From positions 1,116,001-1,180,000 of the forward strand of contig NZ_MDGM01000012.1 in assembly GCF_002742285.1 (NCBI RefSeq): 64,000 nt of DNA, read 5' to 3'. This document shows, in pieces, positions 27,572-36,270 of the stretch. The notes beneath the pieces were generated by a model. It had not been told where the DNA came from and did no database searches. It saw nothing but the letters and a program-made list of their open reading frames with translations. Each line of letters begins with the position of its first letter. The stretch's first letter is position 1. Source of the stretch: Paramylibacter kogurei (GTDB lineage Bacteria > Pseudomonadota > Alphaproteobacteria > Rhodobacterales > Rhodobacteraceae). A program made the position numbers and the translations under genes.

Positions 27572-29184
27572 GGTTTTAGCGCTGCCAACAATCCAAGCGT
27601 TGATCCATCTTTGCCATCTGGGGCCTCTGCCCCGCTGACATAGCCTTGCATTTCTGTGGCCAAGACCTTGCCCAATTCCACGCCCCATTGATCAAAACTA
27701 TTCAATCCCCAGATCACGCCTTCGACAAAAACGCGATGTTCATACAATGCGATAATCGCGCCCAGCATTTTGGGCGTAAGTTGTGGGTAAATCAAAGTGG
27801 TGCTTGGGCGGCTGCCTTGGAATACGCGGTGACGGGCTTGGCGTTCCAATTCATCGCCTTTCAATCCAGCTGCGGCCATTAAGGCACGCGCCGCGTCAAC
27901 GTCGCGCCCCAACATCAATGCCTCTGATTGTGCCAAACAGTTGGCCTGTAACAATTCATGCTGATGTGCCAATTCGGGTTCGTGTCCGGCCTTCGCCACC
28001 ATAAATTCACATGGGATCACCCGTGTGCCTTGGTGGATCAATTGATAAAACGCATGCTGTCCGTTGGTGCCCGGTTCACCCCAAACAATTGGGCCGCTGT
28101 CACGTGGCAAATCTGTGCCATCCATCGCAACACCCTTGCCGTTGCTTTCCATATCAAGCTGTTGCAAATAAGCAGGCAAGCGTGTCAGGCGTTGTTCATA
28201 AGGCAGCACCGCACGTGTGGCATAGCCACAAATATTGGAATGCCACACCCCAACCATCGCCAGCGCCATTGGCATATTTTGTTCCATCGGCGCGGTTTTG
28301 AAATGCGTGTCCATGTCATGCGCACCTTGCAAGAATTGCACAAAATCATCGCCACCAATCGCCAACATTAACGACAGACCAATCGGGCCCCAAACGGAAT
28401 AGCGCCCGCCAACCCAATCCTCGAACCCAAACACGCGTTCGGGTTTCACGCCAAAAGCCGCTGTTTTGTCAGCGGCTGTTGACAGCGCCACCAGATGATC
28501 CGAAATATCATCCACACCCAGTGCTGATTTCATCCAATCGGTTGCGGATTTCGCATTGGTCATGGTTTCAATGGTGGTGAAGGTTTTAGATGCGATAATC
28601 AACAACGTTGTTTCTGGGTTCAGCCTCTTCAACGTGTCATGAATATCTGCACCATCCACATTGGACACAAAATGTGTGCGCGGCCCATCATGATATGGCG
28701 CCATCGCTGCCGTTGCCATCACGGGGCCAAGATCAGAGCCACCAATGCCGATATTCACAACATCGCTGAATGGCTTACCTGTGGCACCCCGAAGCGATCC
28801 ATCACGCACCGCCGATGAAAATAGTTTCATATTTTCAAGCGTTTGCAATACCTCTGGCATCACATCTGTGCCATCAACCTTTATCGGTACACCCGATAGG
28901 TTTCGTAACGCCGTATGCAAAACCGCGCGCCCTTCGGTATCGTTGATTTTCTCGCCTGCGAACATCGCATCGCGTTTGGATTCAACACCCGTGTTGCGCA
29001 TCAATTCAAACAACAATCCACGCGCAGTGCTATCTAAATTTGTTTTGGAATAGTCCAAAACCATGTCCACCGCATTTACCGAAAAATGGGAAAACCGCGT
29101 GTCATCCACATTGAACAGATCAACAATTGGGCGGTCTTTGATATGGCTGTAATGGTTTTGAAGGTCGTTCCAAATGTCGCGCAT
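27568..29184 (-). CDS. pgi: Glucose-6-phosphate isomerase
   Basis: Interconverts glucose-6-phosphate and fructose-6-phosphate, 538 residues. Family signatures include [16 protein letters not shown], the sugar-phosphate segment [31 protein letters not shown] and, near the C-terminus, [14 protein letters not shown] with the catalytic Lys. It is the last gene of zwf-pgl-pgi, which together run the upper Entner-Doudoroff/pentose phosphate entry. It starts 10 bases after pgl. Confidence 0.98.
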   Translation of the reverse strand: MRDIWNDLQNHYSHIKDRPIVDLFNVDDTRFSHFSVNAVDMVLDYSKTNLDSTARGLLFELMRNTGVESKRDAMFAGEKINDTEGRAVLHTALRNLSGVPIKVDGTDVMPEVLQTLENMKLFSSAVRDGSLRGATGKPFSDVVNIGIGGSDLGPVMATAAMAPYHDGPRTHFVSNVDGADIHDTLKRLNPETTLLIIASKTFTTIETMTNAKSATDWMKSALGVDDISDHLVALSTAADKTAAFGVKPERVFGFEDWVGGRYSVWGPIGLSLMLAIGGDDFVQFLQGAHDMDTHFKTAPMEQNMPMALAMVGVWHSNICGYATRAVLPYEQRLTRLPAYLQQLDMESNGKGVAMDGTDLPRDSGPIVWGEPGTNGQHAFYQLIHQGTRVIPCEFMVAKAGHEPELAHQHELLQANCLAQSEALMLGRDVDAARALMAAAGLKGDELERQARHRVFQGSRPSTTLIYPQLTPKMLGAIIALYEHRVFVEGVIWGLNSFDQWGVELGKVLATEMQGYVSGAEAPDGKDGSTLGLLAALKP

Positions 29185-29194
29185 GATGGCTCCG

Positions 29195-29884
29195 TTAATC
29201 TGCGTAGAAAATATCCGTATTCACGTCATCGCTCAGTATAACACGAATTGGCGATAGCGCTAACGGTTGTTCGCGCAATGCATCACTATATGCTGCTTTT
29301 TTCTCCGCACCTGCGATCAAAACATGAATGTTTTTTGCGCTTTTTAATGCGGGTGCCGTGAGTGTTATGCGCGGCTCTGGTGCACCAGGGGCACGCATGG
29401 GCAAAAGGATCGGTGCATTATCGTCCAATGCTTCGTCCAACAAATCCGCCTCTGGGAAAATGGATGCGGTGTGCATATCCGCCCCCATTCCCAAAACACA
29501 GACATCAAGCGGCATCGCCGCCGCAACATCACCAATGATATCGCCCAAAACATCCTCTGGGCGATCTGCCGGTTGATAAAACGGCACAAAACGCGCCGCC
29601 AAGGCATTATTTTGTAACAATCGCTGTTTAATTAATGTGGTGTTTGATCGATCCGATGTTTCTGGCACGAAACGCTCGTCGGTCAACATAACCGTCACAT
29701 TGGCCCAATCCAAATCTGCACGGTTCAGCGCATCAAAAAATGGCGCAGGCGTAGAGCCCCCTGGTACGGCCAAAACCGCGCGTCCATTGGTGGCCAAGGC
29801 ATCGGCCAATTCGCTTGCAACCCGATCCGCCAATCCTTGCATCAATGCCGCACGGTTTTCAAATGTGTGAAATGGTTTTGTCAT
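29195..29884 (-). CDS. pgl: 6-phosphogluconolactonase
   Basis: Hydrolyses 6-phosphogluconolactone to 6-phosphogluconate, 229 residues, NagB-like fold. Characteristic segments are [36 protein letters not shown] and [18 protein letters not shown]. The start overlaps the zwf stop as ATGA, so it is translationally coupled to zwf, in the usual order for the group. Confidence 0.96.
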   Translation of the reverse strand: MTKPFHTFENRAALMQGLADRVASELADALATNGRAVLAVPGGSTPAPFFDALNRADLDWANVTVMLTDERFVPETSDRSNTTLIKQRLLQNNALAARFVPFYQPADRPEDVLGDIIGDVAAAMPLDVCVLGMGADMHTASIFPEADLLDEALDDNAPILLPMRAPGAPEPRITLTAPALKSAKNIHVLIAGAEKKAAYSDALREQPLALSPIRVILSDDVNTDIFYAD

Positions 29885-31338
29885 TGTTTAATCTCTCTCC
29901 AGCGCCGACCATCGCGGTGCATTAACATGAGCGCATCATCTGGGCCAGAGCCCCCTGAATCGTATTGAATGGGTTTGCTGCCCTTTTCGACCCATTGATT
30001 AATAATCGGATCAATCCAATTCCATGCGGCCTCTACCTCATCGCCGCGCATAAACAGCGTTTGATTACCACGGATCACATCCATGATCAGCCGCTCATAT
30101 GCATCTGGCAGATCGATATCTTCGCCCTCCAACGCCTCTGCGAATGTCATATCAAGTGGAACTTCGCGAAGGCGCATGCCGCCTGGCCCTGGGTCCTTGA
30201 TGGTCATGCGCATCGTGATACCCTCGTCGGGTTGCAGGCGAATAATCAACGCATTCCCGCGCAAATGCGTGCCCGTATCATCAAAAATCGAATGGGGCGG
30301 ATCCTTGAAAACCACAGCGATTTCGGTCAAGCGATTGCGCAATCGCTTGCCCGTGCGCAAATAAAACGGTGTGCCCGCCCATCGCCAATTGGCGATTTCA
30401 ACTTTCATCGCAACGAAACATTCTGTATCGCTCTCAGGATTTTCACTATCTTGGATATAGCTCCCTTTATCCTCGGTTGCGCTATACTGTCCGCGCACCA
30501 CTTCATTGGGTGCTACTGGTGATAATGCCTTGATAATTTTCAGCTTTTCATCTCGAACGGCGTTTGCCTCGAATTTGCTCGGGGGTTCCATCGCCGTGAG
30601 ACACAACAACTGCATCAGATGGTTTTGCACCATATCACGCATCGCACCCGATTTATCATAGTACGCCCCGCGCCCGCCCACGCCTAAACTTTCAGACGCG
30701 GTGATTTGCACATGATCCACATGTTGTGCGTTCCACAATGGTTCAAATAATGCATTGCCAAAACGGATCGCCATCAAGTTCTGCACCGTTTCTTTGCCCA
30801 GATAATGATCAATGCGATAAACTTGTTTTTCGTCAAAACATTCGGCGAGCTCTGCATTCAACGCCTTGGCCGTTTCCAAATTGCGCCCAAATGGTTTTTC
30901 CACCACAATCCGCGCATCCTGATCCGCCAATTTAAATTGCACCAAACGACGCGCGATTTCACCAAATAGCGATGGCGCAACGGAAAAATAAAATGCGCGG
31001 ATCACATCACCGCGCAACATTTCCCCCAATGCTTTCCACCCATCATCCGTGAAAATATCCAGTTGCAGATAATCAAGCTGGCCCAAAAACGCATCAACAT
31101 CGCGCTTTTTCAACAGTGATTGATCGACGTGATCCTTTAATCCTTGATGCACATGTTCGCGAAATGCATCTGCATCATATTCGGATCGCGCGGCACCAAT
31201 AATTCGCGATGTTTTTGGCATTTGCCCCGATAACATCCGACGATAAAGCCCCGGCAAAATTTTGCGCGTTGCCAAATCCCCCGTGCCGCCAAATATCACC
31301 AAATCGAAATCTTCTACGGGTATGACTTTTGCAACCAT
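29881..31338 (-). CDS. zwf: Glucose-6-phosphate 1-dehydrogenase
   Basis: First step of the Entner-Doudoroff and oxidative pentose phosphate routes, 485 residues. The nucleotide site is VIFGGTGDLATRKILPGL and the catalytic segment is YRIDHYLGKETVQNLMA. The open frame reaches 31404; GAGG stands 5 bases before the ATG at 31338 and the family alignment starts near there. It leads the zwf-pgl-pgi operon. The 150-base gap to the divergent radical SAM gene holds no other gene. Confidence 0.97.
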   Translation of the reverse strand: MVAKVIPVEDFDLVIFGGTGDLATRKILPGLYRRMLSGQMPKTSRIIGAARSEYDADAFREHVHQGLKDHVDQSLLKKRDVDAFLGQLDYLQLDIFTDDGWKALGEMLRGDVIRAFYFSVAPSLFGEIARRLVQFKLADQDARIVVEKPFGRNLETAKALNAELAECFDEKQVYRIDHYLGKETVQNLMAIRFGNALFEPLWNAQHVDHVQITASESLGVGGRGAYYDKSGAMRDMVQNHLMQLLCLTAMEPPSKFEANAVRDEKLKIIKALSPVAPNEVVRGQYSATEDKGSYIQDSENPESDTECFVAMKVEIANWRWAGTPFYLRTGKRLRNRLTEIAVVFKDPPHSIFDDTGTHLRGNALIIRLQPDEGITMRMTIKDPGPGGMRLREVPLDMTFAEALEGEDIDLPDAYERLIMDVIRGNQTLFMRGDEVEAAWNWIDPIINQWVEKGSKPIQYDSGGSGPDDALMLMHRDGRRWREIKQ

Positions 31339-31488
31339 GCGAACCTCTGTTGTTTTATGCCGCCACGTTACCAAAGCAGCATATTTGCGCAAGGTCTGAC
31401 ACACGCATGCTCACATTTGTGTGGGGAACCAGCAGCGACACTTTCTTTTTGGCAAAAATCAAGTTAGCCAAGATGAAAGCAAGGGGTA

Positions 31489-32460
31489 ATGAATAGAATG
31501 AACGACCAAAATTTCGATAAATTGGGTGCAACACCCGTGGGCAAGTTTGAAAACCCAAATGTCACTGCCAAGGGTGAAACGCGGGCCTCTGTTGCGCTGA
31601 CCAACCCAACGACGCTTTGGTTTAATACGGGCACGTTATGCAATATCGAATGTGTGAATTGTTATATCGAAAGCTCCCCCAAAAACGACAGTTTGGTTTA
31701 TATCACAGCGGCCGAAGTCAGCGCATATTTGGATCAAATCGCTGATCGTAAATGGCCCACAACCGAAATCGCCTTTACAGGTGGTGAACCGTTTATGAAT
31801 CCGCAAATGATTGATATTACGCGTCTTTGTCTTGAACAAGGGTTTCAAGTTTTGATCTTAACCAATGCAATGCGCCCGATGATGCGCAAATCTGTGCAAA
31901 CAGGGTTATTGGCGCTTCGCGATAAATTTGGTGATAAATTGACACTACGCATTTCGCTTGATCACTTCGATCCAGACATGCACGACGCTGAACGTGGCAA
32001 AGGCAGCTATGATACCACCCTCAAAGGTATGAAATGGTTGCGAGACAATGATTTTCAAATGCATGTCGCTGGGCGTTCCGCCTTTGGCGATAGCGATGAA
32101 ACAAGCCGCGCAGGTTACGCCGCACTATTTAAAACATATGGATTTCAAATCGATGCGCAAAACCCGGCCACAACGGTGCTTTTCCCTGAAATGGACGAAA
32201 CAATTGATGTGCCAGAAATTACCACCGAATGCTGGAGCATTTTAAACAAATCGCCAACCGATGTCATGTGTGCCAGTTCACGTATGGTGGTCAAACGCAA
32301 AGGTGCGGCAAAACCCGCTGTTCTGGCCTGCACACTCCTGCCCTATACACCAGAATTTGAACTTGGCGAAACTTTGGAACAGGCCGAACGCCCGGTCCAA
32401 CTCAACCATCCCCATTGTGCAAAATTCTGTGTGCTTGGCGGGGCAAGTTGCAGCGCGTAA
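31489..32460 (+). CDS. Radical SAM protein of unknown function
   Basis: A 323-residue iron-sulfur enzyme. The SAM cluster motif CNIECVNCY (CxxxCxxC) follows WFNTGTL, and AFTGGEPFMNPQMID is the next conserved strand with the GGEP motif. The C-terminal quarter has further cysteines (MCASSR, LACTLLPY, HPHCAKFCVLGGASCSA) that could hold an auxiliary cluster, as in SPASM-like proteins, though the spacing is not the standard one. Starts at 31489 and 31498 are both possible. It is single, convergent with aroB. No peptide substrate or partner gene is seen. Confidence 0.85.
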   Translation: MNRMNDQNFDKLGATPVGKFENPNVTAKGETRASVALTNPTTLWFNTGTLCNIECVNCYIESSPKNDSLVYITAAEVSAYLDQIADRKWPTTEIAFTGGEPFMNPQMIDITRLCLEQGFQVLILTNAMRPMMRKSVQTGLLALRDKFGDKLTLRISLDHFDPDMHDAERGKGSYDTTLKGMKWLRDNDFQMHVAGRSAFGDSDETSRAGYAALFKTYGFQIDAQNPATTVLFPEMDETIDVPEITTECWSILNKSPTDVMCASSRMVVKRKGAAKPAVLACTLLPYTPEFELGETLEQAERPVQLNHPHCAKFCVLGGASCSA

Positions 32461-32475
32461 CGCTCCAAATGTTCA

Positions 32476-32501
32476 AAATATCCTCGCCGAAGGCATAAAA
32501 T
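32476..32501 (-). repeat. Dispersed 26-bp repeat, copy 1 (after aroB)
   Basis: Core TGCCTTCGGCGAGGATATTT on the minus strand, with ATTTTA before it. It starts one base after the aroB stop codon. Identical over 26 bases with copies at 35337-35362 and 49299-49324. A mini-hairpin GCC-TTC-GGC is inside it. Confidence 0.85.
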
Positions 32502-32502
32502 T

Positions 32503-33618
32503 TTATGACCGCAAAGCAAGCGCATCGGATAAAACGCTGCGCACAACATCCAAATCCACTTCACGTGTAACAAATGCATCGCCAATGTCGCGTGCCATGA
32601 TGAACGCGATTTTACCGTCTTTGACCTTTTTATCCTGCCCCATCAACGCAACAAGCGTATCGGCATCAGGTAAATCGCCCGCGATATCGGCCAAATCCAC
32701 CTTTTGACCCATTGCACGAAGATGTTCACGCACACGGCTTGGCGCTTCTTGGCTGCATAATCCCAATCGCATGGATGTTTCAAAGGCAAGCGCACAACCA
32801 ATCGCTACACCTTCGCCGTGCAACAAACGATCCGAATATCCCGTTGCCGCCTCTAGTGCATGACAAAATGTATGGCCCAAGTTTAACAGCGCACGCACAC
32901 CTTGTTCGGTTTCATCCTCGCCAACGATTTCGGCTTTCATCTCGCAACTGCGCTTGACCGCGTAAATGCGTTTTTCGACATTCCCCGCCGCTAAATCTGG
33001 GCCGTTCACCTCTAACCATTCAAAAAACGCGGCATCGCCAAGCAATCCGTATTTGGATACTTCGCCATATCCCGCCAAAAAATCGCGCTGTGTCAGCGTG
33101 CCCAACAATTCCACATCGGCCAAAACCAATTGGGGTTGATAAAACGCCCCGATCAGGTTTTTGCCACGTACGGAATTGATCGCGGTTTTCCCCCCGACAG
33201 AGCTGTCTACCTGTGCTAGCAAGCTGGTTGGGATTTGCACAAATCGCACGCCGCGGCGCAAAATGCTGGCGGCAAAGCCAACCAAATCGCCGATCACCCC
33301 ACCGCCAAAGGCGATAATCACATCGTCCCGTTCGATTTTTTGCTCTAACAACCATTCAACGCATTCTTGCAAATGCGCCCATGATTTGGTGGATTCACCT
33401 GCTGGTAAAATCAACGTTTGCGCATCCACTCCATTTGCGGACAGTCCAGATTTCAATGCTTCCAGATGGAGCTTGGCGACATTTTCATCCGTAATAACCG
33501 CAGCACGTGGACGTTTTAGCAATGGGGCAATAAATGCCCCTGACTGCGCCAATAATCCTGTGCCAATTTCAATGTTATATGAGCGATCCGCCAAATTTAC
33601 ATGAACTGTTTCGCGCAT
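32503..33618 (-). CDS. aroB: 3-dehydroquinate synthase
   Basis: Second enzyme of the shikimate pathway, converting DAHP to 3-dehydroquinate with NAD and zinc, 371 residues. Conserved features are AFGGGVIGDLVGFAASILRRG, VQIPTSLLAQVDSSVGGKTAIN, EVSKYGLLGDAAFF and GHTFCHALEAATGY. ATG at 33618 is chosen; a TTG nine bases upstream is the alternative. It lies one base after the aroK stop, giving an aroK-aroB operon. Confidence 0.97.
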   Translation of the reverse strand: MRETVHVNLADRSYNIEIGTGLLAQSGAFIAPLLKRPRAAVITDENVAKLHLEALKSGLSANGVDAQTLILPAGESTKSWAHLQECVEWLLEQKIERDDVIIAFGGGVIGDLVGFAASILRRGVRFVQIPTSLLAQVDSSVGGKTAINSVRGKNLIGAFYQPQLVLADVELLGTLTQRDFLAGYGEVSKYGLLGDAAFFEWLEVNGPDLAAGNVEKRIYAVKRSCEMKAEIVGEDETEQGVRALLNLGHTFCHALEAATGYSDRLLHGEGVAIGCALAFETSMRLGLCSQEAPSRVREHLRAMGQKVDLADIAGDLPDADTLVALMGQDKKVKDGKIAFIMARDIGDAFVTREVDLDVVRSVLSDALALRS

Positions 33619-33619
33619 T

Positions 33620-34171
33620 TTATCCAACCTTTTTCAACCCGCTTTCGGGGGTGTTCAACAATTCAGCGATCACTTTATCAGCCATTTGTTCTTTGCTTAA
33701 ATCTGCACCTGCTTTGACTTTGATTTCTGCTAATGCATATTTTGGTTTGCGTGCGATGAACAGCTTTTCCAATGTCCCATATGGATCTGGTCCTTGCAAC
33801 AATGGGCGCGTTGCCTTGGATTTCACACGCGCCCAAAGCAGATCCAAATCCGCATCCAACCAGACCGCAACACCTTTGTCAGCGATTGCGGCGCGATTGT
33901 CCGCAGACATGAACGCACCACCCCCTGTTGATAACAAACAAGGCGGGCCATCAAGCAGGCGTTGTAATACTTGGCTTTCTTTCAACCGAAAAAACGCCTC
34001 GCCGTCGCGGGCAAAAATTTCGGCAATGGTCATTTGTGCTGCGGTTTCGATTTCATCGTCCGAATCGATAAACCGACAGCCCAGTTTTTGCGCAACAATT
34101 GTGCCAATTGCGGTTTTACCCGCACCCATCAGCCCGACCAGAACAATTGTTTTTGATAATTGATACCCCAC
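33620..34171 (-). CDS. aroK: Shikimate kinase
   Basis: Phosphorylates shikimate with ATP, 183 residues. The P-loop is GLMGAGKTAIG, the shikimate-binding DSDDEIE follows the FID strand, and LSTGGGAFMSADNR is the central glycine motif. The start is a GTG at 34171 with GAGGG close upstream. aroB follows one base after the stop. Confidence 0.96.
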   Translation of the reverse strand: MGYQLSKTIVLVGLMGAGKTAIGTIVAQKLGCRFIDSDDEIETAAQMTIAEIFARDGEAFFRLKESQVLQRLLDGPPCLLSTGGGAFMSADNRAAIADKGVAVWLDADLDLLWARVKSKATRPLLQGPDPYGTLEKLFIARKPKYALAEIKVKAGADLSKEQMADKVIAELLNTPESGLKKVG

Positions 34172-34273
34172 ACGACCCTCATTTTTGCGTATTCAATTAC
34201 GCCCCTTTCTGATAGCATTAAGGGATAAACAGGCAAGAGCAAAGCCGTGAAAAAAGACGGAGGCACAATAAAA

Positions 34274-34408
34274 ATGGGGCGCTTAATCAAGTATTTGTTC
34301 TTTTTGGCCATTTTGGTGGCCCTTTGTTTGGTGGGATATTCCTTTTTTGGGGATTTGTCCGCACCATCGGTAAACCATACCGAAACCATCGAACTTGAAT
34401 CCCAATAG
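34274..34408 (+). CDS. Small single-helix membrane protein between aroK and xerD
   Basis: A 44-residue protein with one transmembrane helix (YLFFLAILVALCLVGYSFFG) near the N-terminus and a short polar tail beginning with DLSAPS. GGAGG lies about 10 bases before the ATG. Its position, divergent from aroK and just upstream of xerD, with the same layout and FGDLSAP motif as I recall in other Rhodobacteraceae, makes it a real gene. Function unknown. It is shorter than most automatic gene cut-offs. Confidence 0.8.
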   Translation: MGRLIKYLFFLAILVALCLVGYSFFGDLSAPSVNHTETIELESQ

Positions 34409-34415
34409 GCCAAAA

Positions 34416-35327
34416 ATGGCGCATCATTGGATACATCCATTTTTGGAAGCCATCCGCGCCGAACGCGATGCGGCGGACAATACCATTCAGGCCTATTACC
34501 GTGATTTGGTGGATTTTGAAGAGTTCTTGACCAAAAAAAACCAAGATTTTTCAAATGCAACTCGTGGCGATGTTGAAGAATATATTGTTGAATTAGACAC
34601 GCGCGGAATGGCCGAAACCACCCGCGCACGCCATTTATCATCCATCAAACAACTTTATCGATTTGCATTTGAAGAAGATTGGATCACCGACAACCCTGCC
34701 ATGCAAATTAAGGGGCCAAAAAAGAAAAAGCACCTGCCCGACACCATGAGCGAAGCAGATGTGAACGCGATGTTAGAGGCCGCAACAATCACGGGGCGCA
34801 ACGATTTTGATAAATTGCGCAACACCTGTTTGATGCAAATGTTATATGCCACAGGCATGCGCGTGACCGAATTGGTATCACTGCCCGTGAATGCCGTGCG
34901 CGGTGATCCCGAAATGTTGTTGATCAAAGGCAAAGGTGGCAAAGAACGGCTTGTCCCCCTTTCCACCCCTGCCAAATTGGCAGTGGCTGTGTATTTGCGT
35001 GAGCGCGATTTGCGCGAAGAGGCGAAACGGGGCGCGGAATCGCGGTTTCTGTTTCCATCCAGTGGTAAGCTTGGTCATCTAACGCGTGTTCGATTTTATA
35101 CCTTGATCAAAGAGATCGCGCTAAAGGCAAATATTGATCCAGCAAAGGTCACACCACATACTTTGCGTCATGCCTTTGCCACACATCTTTTGGCCAATGG
35201 TGCCGATTTGCGCGTGATCCAAATGTTGCTGGGCCATGCGGATGTGGCCACCACCGAAATTTACACGCATGTTTTGGATGAAAAGCTTCGTGAACTGGTG
35301 TTTGAACATCATCCACTGGCGGATTAG
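34416..35327 (+). CDS. xerD: Tyrosine recombinase XerD
   Basis: Site-specific recombinase of 303 residues resolving chromosome dimers at dif with XerC. The N-terminal SAM-like domain is followed by the catalytic domain with R149 (ATGMRVTEL), K173 (KGKGGKERLVPL), H248 and R251 (PHTLRHAFATHLL), H274 (LLGHADVATT) and nucleophile Y283 (EIYTHV). ATG at 34416 is used; an upstream TTG at 34395 would overlap the small membrane gene. A second recombinase or phage genes are absent, which supports the housekeeping XerD role. Confidence 0.93.
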   Translation: MAHHWIHPFLEAIRAERDAADNTIQAYYRDLVDFEEFLTKKNQDFSNATRGDVEEYIVELDTRGMAETTRARHLSSIKQLYRFAFEEDWITDNPAMQIKGPKKKKHLPDTMSEADVNAMLEAATITGRNDFDKLRNTCLMQMLYATGMRVTELVSLPVNAVRGDPEMLLIKGKGGKERLVPLSTPAKLAVAVYLRERDLREEAKRGAESRFLFPSSGKLGHLTRVRFYTLIKEIALKANIDPAKVTPHTLRHAFATHLLANGADLRVIQMLLGHADVATTEIYTHVLDEKLRELVFEHHPLAD

Positions 35328-35336
35328 GTGCAAAAG

Positions 35337-35362
35337 ATTTTATGCCTTCGGCGAGGATATTT
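35337..35362 (+). repeat. Dispersed 26-bp repeat, copy 2 (after xerD)
   Basis: The same 26 bases as at 32476 and 49299, here on the plus strand, nine bases after the xerD stop. Read on the minus strand, it encodes the last residues and stop of the phosphoesterase gene (tail QISSPKA). Confidence 0.85.
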
Positions 35363-36197
35363 GTTCAAAATGGAGATTGGGCTTGCGCATATCTATGGGC
35401 AAATTGTCATCTGATGGCCAAATGCCGCTCAGAAGTGTTTGATCATATCCTTGGGTCAGGTTTACGCCGCGCATCGCAGAATTGGCACCATGATGATCGT
35501 ATGATAGCGCATTGTTTTTAATACCGTTTTCAGAAATTAGTGAAAAATTTGTCTGTGGACGAGAATCATGAGCAGGCATTCCAATTGCGCCGCTATTGTG
35601 CCAAATGGTCGATCCGATTTGACGCGTCATAGGCAGGCCTGTGTGCCCCGCAAGCACAATATCAACCGCACCGATTTGTTTGGTTAAAATGGAGATTTCA
35701 TTTTCAATATCCTGATCTGGCGTTGTGGGCCAAATAAAGCGGCTAATATCGCTGGCAGCGCCGTGTATCACCCCATATCGCTTTCCCGCATGGGTGAAAG
35801 TGATGCGATCGGGCAAACCTGCCATCCATTTTTTGGATTCAACAGATGTTTGGGCACTGCCATGCGCATACCATGCACGCGAAAGCAGATTACATGTTGA
35901 ATTTTCATCAAAACCACAGCCACAATCATCATCACCAATGGCCAAATTGCGTTCACAGTTACCCGCCAAAACAGGGCCACCAAGGGCGCGAATACGTTGG
36001 GCACATGCCTCTGGATCGGCGCAATATGCAACAATATCACCGGTACAGATGATATTTTGCGCTGGAATATTTTGGACGCGTGCAATGTCCAAGAACGCGC
36101 GCAATGCGTGCAAATTTGAATAAACCCCACCATAAATCAGCAGATCACCGTGTAATTCGCCCAAATCATGAATGATCATAACGCGCCCTTGTGTCAT
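35340..36197 (-). CDS. Metallophosphoesterase-family protein
   Basis: A 285-residue calcineurin-like/YfcE-type phosphoesterase. Metal-ligand segments seen are GGVYSNLHALRAFL (normally GDxHxN, so the Asp-His pair is changed), ICTGDIVAYCADP, VLAGNCERNLA, VIHGAASDISRF and VLAGHTGLPM. The divergent first motif (YGGVYSNLHAL in place of SDIHGN) questions full activity. The C-terminal residues come from the dispersed repeat at 35337-35362. Start at 36197 or 36179 (AGGG upstream of the latter). Substrate unknown. Confidence 0.75.
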   Translation of the reverse strand: MTQGRVMIIHDLGELHGDLLIYGGVYSNLHALRAFLDIARVQNIPAQNIICTGDIVAYCADPEACAQRIRALGGPVLAGNCERNLAIGDDDCGCGFDENSTCNLLSRAWYAHGSAQTSVESKKWMAGLPDRITFTHAGKRYGVIHGAASDISRFIWPTTPDQDIENEISILTKQIGAVDIVLAGHTGLPMTRQIGSTIWHNSGAIGMPAHDSRPQTNFSLISENGIKNNALSYDHHGANSAMRGVNLTQGYDQTLLSGIWPSDDNLPIDMRKPNLHFEQISSPKA

Positions 36198-36270
36198 TGC
36201 GCCACTTGAATGGGCGCATTAGAACCCCCATAAAAGAAGCTATGCTGTTTTATGCAAGGAACAAATCAGA

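Noticed and set aside
34395..34415. Upstream TTG start of xerD
   Set aside because: It overlaps the small membrane gene by 14 bases and adds residues that do not match XerD; ATG 34416 is preferred.
34416..35327. Integron or phage integrase
   Set aside because: The gene has the full XerD layout and a housekeeping neighbourhood; no attachment sites or cassettes were seen.
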